From Bradyrhizobium sp. CB3481 (lineage in GTDB: Bacteria; Pseudomonadota; Alphaproteobacteria; Rhizobiales; Xanthobacteraceae): a stretch of DNA of 64,000 nt. Positions within the stretch are counted from its first letter, which is position 1, and every line of letters starts with the position of its first letter. The notes beneath the pieces were generated by a model. The model did not search any database. It was not told where the DNA came from and saw only the letters and a program-made list of their open reading frames with translations. Below, one piece after another: positions 60,240 through 64,000 of this stretch. Where the stretch lies: assembly GCF_029714305.1 (NCBI RefSeq), contig NZ_CP121647.1, positions 7,460,501 to 7,524,500 on the forward strand, written 5' to 3'. A program made the translations under genes and the position numbers.

Positions 60240-61328
60240 TCAACTATCAAACATGATCACGCTGCGCAGCGTCTTGCCCGCCTTCATGTTGGCAAAACCC
60301 TCGTTGATCTCCGAAAGCGTCAGCTTGGCCGAGATCCAGTCCTCCAGGTGCAGCTTGCCGCGCATGTAGAATTCGACAAGGCGGGGCATGTCGACGCGGA
60401 AATGGTTGGAGCCCATCGACGAGCCCTGGATCTTGCGCTCGCGCAGGAAGTCGAAGCCGTGCAGCTCGATCTTCTGGCCGAACGGGATCATGCCGACGAT
60501 GGTCGCGGTGCCGCCGGGCGCCAACATGCCGAACGACTGCTCCGCGGTTTCCTTGCGGCCGAGCACCTCGAAGGAATGATGCACGCCGCCGCCGGTGAGC
60601 TCGCGAACCTGCTGCACGACGTCGCCCTTGCTGGGATCGACGATATCGGTGGCCCCGAGCTTGGTCGCGAGCTGCAGTTTGACCGGGTTAGTGTCGATTG
60701 CGATGATGCGGCCGGCGCCGGCAATCGCCGCGCCGTTGATCGCGGCCATGCCGACACCGCCACAGCCGATCACCGCCACGGTTTCACCGGGCTGAACCTT
60801 GGCCGTGTTCACGACCGCGCCATAGCCGGTGATAACGCCGCAGCCGATCAGCGCCGCCAGCTCCAGCGGCATGTCCTTGCGGATTTTGACGATGGCGTTT
60901 TCGTGCACGAGCATCTGCTCGGCGAACGAGGAGAGATTTAAGAACTGGTGCAGCTTTTCCTCGCGCGCCCAGGACAGCCGGTTGGACTGGCCGGGCAGCA
61001 TCTTCACCGTGGTGTCGGTGCACAGCACCGTGCGGCCGGTGGTGCAGTTGTCGCAGGTGCCGCAGAACACCGACAGGCAGGTCACGACGTGATCGCCCGG
61101 CTTCACATAGGTGACGTCGGAGCCGACCTTCTCGACCACGCCGGCGGATTCATGCCCGAGCACGGCCGGCAGCGGATGCGGATACAATCCTTCCATGAAA
61201 TGCAGATCGGAGTGACAGAGGCCGGCGACGCGGGTGCGGATCAGGACTTCGCGCGGGCCGGGATTCGGCACGCTGACATCCTCGATCACCAGCGGCTTGT
61301 TGACTTCATGCAGAACGGCGGCCTTCAT
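60240..61328 (-). CDS. Zinc-dependent alcohol dehydrogenase (class III-like MDR)
   Basis: This 362-aa medium-chain dehydrogenase has catalytic zinc ligands Cys38 (GLCHSD) and His59/Glu60 (GHES), with a third Cys in IGCGVITGYG. The structural zinc loop CGTCDNCTTGRTVLC has four cysteines, and the NAD motif is VIGCGGVGMA. It oxidises an alcohol to an aldehyde with NAD; motifs fit the AdhC-like or NDMA/mycothiol-type group. The substrate is unknown. The gene lies 48 bp downstream of a broken acyl-CoA dehydrogenase on the same strand; the two may once have formed an operon. Confidence 0.9.
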   Translation of the reverse strand: MKAAVLHEVNKPLVIEDVSVPNPGPREVLIRTRVAGLCHSDLHFMEGLYPHPLPAVLGHESAGVVEKVGSDVTYVKPGDHVVTCLSVFCGTCDNCTTGRTVLCTDTTVKMLPGQSNRLSWAREEKLHQFLNLSSFAEQMLVHENAIVKIRKDMPLELAALIGCGVITGYGAVVNTAKVQPGETVAVIGCGGVGMAAINGAAIAGAGRIIAIDTNPVKLQLATKLGATDIVDPSKGDVVQQVRELTGGGVHHSFEVLGRKETAEQSFGMLAPGGTATIVGMIPFGQKIELHGFDFLRERKIQGSSMGSNHFRVDMPRLVEFYMRGKLHLEDWISAKLTLSEINEGFANMKAGKTLRSVIMFDS

Positions 61329-61376
61329 TGGTGCTCCCTTCGACTTTGTTCTTTTTTGATCTGAACTGACGGCAGC

Positions 61377-61886
61377 CTACGCTGCGACGAGCAATTCGCC
61401 AACCTCGGCGATGCCGACGTCGCGATCGCCGAGCGGGTGCTCGGTGATGGCGCGCTGGGTGGTATTTTCCGCAAGCCGGAACGGATCGCCCGTTGCGACA
61501 CGATGGTCGATCACCATGCGCGACAACAACAGCCGCCGGGCGTCGCCGCGCATCTCGTGGATGCGGCCGCCCTCCCAGGCCAGCGGCACGTTGGCACTGT
61601 CATCAAGGCCGGTGTGCAGATCGGCCGCGAGCGCGGCATCGGCGCCGTGGCGGCCGACCGCGCGTCAGCGCTTCGATCGCGACAATGTTGCGGGTGCCCT
61701 CCCAGATCGAGTCGTGATGGGCGTCGCGCAGCAGGCGGGCGGTGGCGAACTCCTCAATGTAGCCGATGCCGCCGCGCATCTTCAGGGCATCGCCACGGAC
61801 CTTGCGCCCTCGCGCGTGGCGCGGAATTTCAACGTCGGCGTCAGGATGACCGACGCCGCCGCACGGTCATGCATGAGTGGATGCAT
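61377..61886 (-). pseudogene. Acyl-CoA dehydrogenase, 3' remnant with two frameshifts
   Basis: Three successive minus-strand frames together give an acyl-CoA dehydrogenase C-terminus. The first, from 61886, reads AASVILTPTLKFRATREG then stops. The second reads GDALKMRGGIGYIEEFATAR, LLRDAHHDSIWEGTRNIVAI and EALTR. The third reads AVGRHGADAALAADLHTGLD, VPLAWEGGRIHEMRGDARRL and ends EVGELLVAA at 61377. GGIGYxEE and IWEGT are family hallmarks. At least two frameshifts (near 61783 and 61660) and loss of the N-terminal two-thirds make it non-functional. Confidence 0.85.
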
Positions 61887-61974
61887 TTTTGAGCCTTGTT
61901 CGTTCCGCCCGATATTGGTCAACTACCGATAGCGCAGGCGGGCGAGCCGTCAACTAGCATATTGGAGGACCGCC

Positions 61975-62010
61975 ATGGCGGACGATTGTCAGATGGAATC
62001 CGGTTCCTAG
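61975..62010 (+). other. Mini-ORF behind a strong ribosome site
   Basis: TTGGAGGACCGCC precedes an 11-codon frame (MADDCQMESGS) ending 44 bp before the SDR gene. It may be a leader peptide or the surviving 5' end of a lost gene; the latter is more likely given the pseudogene next to it. Confidence 0.3.
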
Positions 62011-62054
62011 ATACCTAAGTCCCACCAAAGTCCCACCACCCGAGGACCTCGCCC

Positions 62055-62756
62055 ATGGAATTGCCAAAATACAAGATTGCCCTCATCGTCGGCGCCGGCG
62101 AAGGGCTCAGCGCATCGCTGGCGCGGCTGTTCGCGCGCGAAGGCATCAAGGTTGCGCTCGCCGCGCGCAAGATCGAAAAGCTCGGCGCGCTCTGCGCGGA
62201 GACCGGCGCTCGCGCCTTCGCCTGCAATGCGATTGAGCCCGAAGAAGTCGAGCGCCTGTTCGGCATGGTCGAGCGCGAGATCGGCACGCCCGATCTCGTC
62301 GTCTACAACGCCAGCGGCCGGGCGCGCGGCGCGTTTATCGATCTGGTGCCGGCCGACGTCGCCAATGCGATCGCGGTCTCGGCCTTTGGCGGTTTCCTGG
62401 TGGCGCAGCAGGCGGCGCAGCGCATGCTGCCGAACAAGCACGGCGCGATCCTGTTCACCGGCGCCTCTGCCAGCGTCAAGGGCTATCCGCAATCGGCGCC
62501 ATTCGCGATGGGCAAGTTCGCGCTGCGCGGCCTGGCCCAGAGCATGGCGCGCGAATTGTCGCCGCAGGGCATCCACGTTGCGCATTTCGTGATCGATGGC
62601 GGCATAAGGAGCGCCACACGCACCGAGCCCGAGGACAGACCGGACTCGATGCTCGATCCCGACGCGATTGCGCTTAGCTACTGGAATGTGCTGCAGCAGC
62701 CGCGCTCCGCCTGGACCTGGGAACTCGAGGTGCGACCGTGGGTGGAGAAGTTTTGA
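62055..62756 (+). CDS. SDR-family protein with Phe in place of the catalytic Tyr
   Basis: This 233-aa Rossmann-fold protein has a changed cofactor motif VGAGEGLSAS (12-21 region) and YNAS for NNAG. The active-site stretch reads FTGASASVKGYPQSAPFAMG, in which the Tyr of YxxxK is Phe150 while Lys154 is kept. It is closest to a group of SDR-like proteins with GIHVAHFVIDGGI near the end. Without the Tyr, ordinary alcohol oxidation is doubtful. The reaction is unknown. It precedes a crotonase gene on the same strand, separated by a repeat. Confidence 0.85.
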   Translation: MELPKYKIALIVGAGEGLSASLARLFAREGIKVALAARKIEKLGALCAETGARAFACNAIEPEEVERLFGMVEREIGTPDLVVYNASGRARGAFIDLVPADVANAIAVSAFGGFLVAQQAAQRMLPNKHGAILFTGASASVKGYPQSAPFAMGKFALRGLAQSMARELSPQGIHVAHFVIDGGIRSATRTEPEDRPDSMLDPDAIALSYWNVLQQPRSAWTWELEVRPWVEKF

Positions 62757-62767
62757 GTCGTGAATTC

Positions 62768-62856
62768 GTAGGGTGGGCAAAGGAGCGCAAGCGACGTGCC
62801 CACCGGTTCTCGCATCGATAAAGATGGTGGGCACGCTTCGCTTTGCCCACCCTACG
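62768..62856. repeat. Palindromic repeat (GTGGGCAC family, intact copy)
   Basis: GTAGGGTGGGCAAAGGAGCG at the left and CGCTTTGCCCACCCTAC at the right are long inverted arms. CGACGTGCCCACC / GGTGGGCACG pair inside. Decayed copies are at 31921-32006 and 29879-29999. Confidence 0.9.
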
Positions 62857-62880
62857 GCGGAATCACCCATGGGGAATGAA

Positions 62881-63711
62881 ATGACCACCGAAACCAAACT
62901 CGACACCGGCACCGACGAACTGCTCTGCGTGATCCGTGACCGCGTTGCCGTCATCACGCTGAACCGCCCGGAGGCGCGTAACGCGTTCTCGGATACGCTG
63001 ACGCCGGCGCTGCGGGCCATGATCAAGACCTGCGGCGAGAATCCTGACGTCGGCGCGCTGCTCTTAACCGGCGCGGGCACCGCGTTCTGTGCCGGCGGCA
63101 ACGTCAAGGGCATGGGCGCACATCGCGACAAGAAGAAGCTAGAGATGTCCTATGAGGACAAGGTCGCCGACCTGCAGGAGCGGCAGCGCCTCCTGACCGG
63201 CGCGCTGGTTTCGGTGCGCAAGCCGACGATCGCAGCGCTGCCCGGCCCCGCGGTCGGCGCCGGCCTCGCGCTCGCGCTGGCCTGCGATATCCGCATCGCC
63301 GCGCAATCGGCCTTCGTCGCCACCGGCTATGTCCGCGTCGGCCTCTCCGGCGATTACGGCATCGCCTGGCTGCTCACGCGGCTGGTCGGAACGTCACGGG
63401 CGCGCGAACTGATGTTCACCGGCGAGAAGATCGAAGCTGCGAGATGCGAGACGCTCGGTCTCGTCAACCGCGTGGTACCGGACGACAGACTGCAGGCCGA
63501 GGCGTTTGCGCTCGCCAGATCGATGGCTGAGGGGCCGACGCTGGCGCTGCGCTACATCAAGGACAACCTTGACGAAGCCCTGCAATTCGACTTCGCCACC
63601 GCCCGCGACCACGAGGCCGAGCGCCTGACCCGCCTAACTACGACTGCCGACCACAAAGAGGCGGTGCAAGCCTTCATCGAGAAACGCAAGCCGATATTTC
63701 GGGGGAGTTGA
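62881..63711 (+). CDS. Crotonase-family protein (enoyl-CoA hydratase/isomerase)
   Basis: The product (276 aa) starts at ATG 62881, where GGGGA stands six bases upstream; earlier in-frame ATGs at 62869 and within the repeat are less likely. AFCAGGNVKGMG (69-80) and AVGAGLALALACDIRIA (124-140) form the oxyanion hole. Both classical glutamates are absent (Ala130, Tyr150), while an aspartate is present in GLSGDYGIAWLLTRLVG (Asp158), the pattern of another crotonase subgroup. It may act as an isomerase or hydratase on a CoA ester. It may be co-expressed with the SDR-like gene. Confidence 0.9.
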   Translation: MTTETKLDTGTDELLCVIRDRVAVITLNRPEARNAFSDTLTPALRAMIKTCGENPDVGALLLTGAGTAFCAGGNVKGMGAHRDKKKLEMSYEDKVADLQERQRLLTGALVSVRKPTIAALPGPAVGAGLALALACDIRIAAQSAFVATGYVRVGLSGDYGIAWLLTRLVGTSRARELMFTGEKIEAARCETLGLVNRVVPDDRLQAEAFALARSMAEGPTLALRYIKDNLDEALQFDFATARDHEAERLTRLTTTADHKEAVQAFIEKRKPIFRGS

Positions 63712-63718
63712 GGTCAAC

Positions 63719-63750
63719 CTGTAGCCCGGAGCAGCGGAGCGAAATCCGGC
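63719..63750. repeat. Fragment of a TGTAGCCCGGA repeat
   Basis: CTGTAGCCCGGAGCAGCGGA followed by GCGAAATCCGG; one half of a common bradyrhizobial repeat. Confidence 0.55.
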
Positions 63751-63769
63751 CTGCGAACCTAAATCATTA

Positions 63770-63811
63770 CGAAGAAAATAGCCCGGTCCTGGTGCGGAGC
63801 CAGAACCGGGC
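63770..63811 (-). terminator. Rho-independent terminator of the GNAT gene
   Basis: On the minus strand AGCCCGGTTCTGG pairs with CCAGGACCGGGCT (one mismatch) and is followed by a T-rich run (TATTTTCTTC, 63779-63770). Confidence 0.85.
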
Positions 63812-63818
63812 TGAGTTG

Positions 63819-64000
63819 TCAAACCGCAAGCGAGGATATTGCGCTGGGAGAGACGGCGGCAAGCCGCCAACTGGCGCAAGGGATTTCCTGCGGTTCGACG
63901 TGAAGCTGCTTCTGGAAGCGCGTCAGCCTCCAGTCGCCGGGCGTATTGGTGAAGGCGTAGCCGGCCTTGCGGGCCAGCGCGATCATGGTCTCGTTGGAGC
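63819..64000 (-). CDS. GNAT-family acetyltransferase, 3' end only
   Basis: This minus-strand frame is open from the right edge to TCA at 63819-63821 (60 codons). The visible end reads SNETMIALARKAGYAFTNTP then GDWRLTRFQKQL, the C-terminal strand-helix of GCN5-related N-acetyltransferases (the N-x-x-M-x-x-L-A-R-K-x-G-[FY] pattern). About 30 further residues lead to the stop, longer than a minimal GNAT. The start and main catalytic region are outside the window. A terminator follows the gene. Confidence 0.75.
   Translation of the reverse strand, partial: SNETMIALARKAGYAFTNTPGDWRLTRFQKQLHVEPQEIPCASWRLAAVSPSAISSLAV

Overview
The window reads as chromosomal DNA of a high-GC alphaproteobacterium of the Bradyrhizobium/Rhodopseudomonas group. 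The case rests on dense GC-rich coding, many palindromic intergenic repeats of the kind common in bradyrhizobia, a membrane-bound ferritin gene (mbfA) behind an Irr-type iron control element, and an aromatic-acid gene set like the cou/tar region of Rhodopseudomonas palustris. No tRNA, rRNA, CRISPR array, transposase or phage gene was seen.

Left third (1-22.2 kb): uptake and breakdown of an aromatic acid, most likely a p-coumarate/ferulate-type hydroxycinnamate. A MarR regulator (4438-4968, minus) diverges from a Liv-type ABC operon (LivH-like permease, a LivM-LivG fusion, LivF; 5163-8705). The minus-strand operon 16865-11691 encodes crotonase, feruloyl-CoA-synthase-like ligase, SDR, 4-hydroxybenzoyl-CoA-type thioesterase and the matching periplasmic binding protein. 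A TRAP transporter plus a DUF3237 protein (20804-17277) diverges from pobA (21062-22231). A 15-bp palindrome GTTAT-N5-ATAAC lies in front of pobA and the crotonase operon, and near-matches lie between marR and the ABC operon, so one regulon is likely. Predicted flow: import, CoA activation, side-chain hydration and oxidation, release of 4-hydroxybenzoate, then PobA to protocatechuate. Two GGDEF-EAL proteins (2176-4323, 8880-11453) flank the ABC operon.

Middle (22.4-42.6 kb): mixed housekeeping and accessory genes. These are a PaaI-type thioesterase, LysR with a divergent flavin-binding protein, a WYL regulator facing a small ORF and a GST gene with two copies of a 22-bp operator, a cysteine-cluster protein, a DUF3307 protein, a membrane-tethered TAXI protein and a CarD-like regulator. 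A gene-sparse stretch of about 30-34.5 kb has a broken MaoC gene, OpgC and several small ORFs. Then come an AraC regulator, a stand-alone IorB C-terminal domain, two divergent cyclic-nucleotide-binding membrane proteins (one a K+ channel), a crotonase, a His-rich secreted peptide, an ankyrin protein and a nitroreductase.

Right third (42.7-54.3 kb): a second acyl-CoA degradation cluster. It has three acyl-CoA dehydrogenases, a second feruloyl-CoA-synthase-like ligase, a crotonase, an SDR and a TetR regulator on the minus strand, facing a thiolase and another acyl-CoA synthetase on the plus strand. It repeats the ligase-SDR-crotonase set of the first cluster but adds dehydrogenation and thiolysis. 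The remainder (54.4-64 kb) holds an exported protein, an epoxide-hydrolase-like enzyme, mbfA, an amidase, a small membrane protein, an NTF2-like protein, a zinc alcohol dehydrogenase, a frameshifted acyl-CoA dehydrogenase pseudogene, an SDR without its catalytic tyrosine, a crotonase and the 3' end of a GNAT acetyltransferase.
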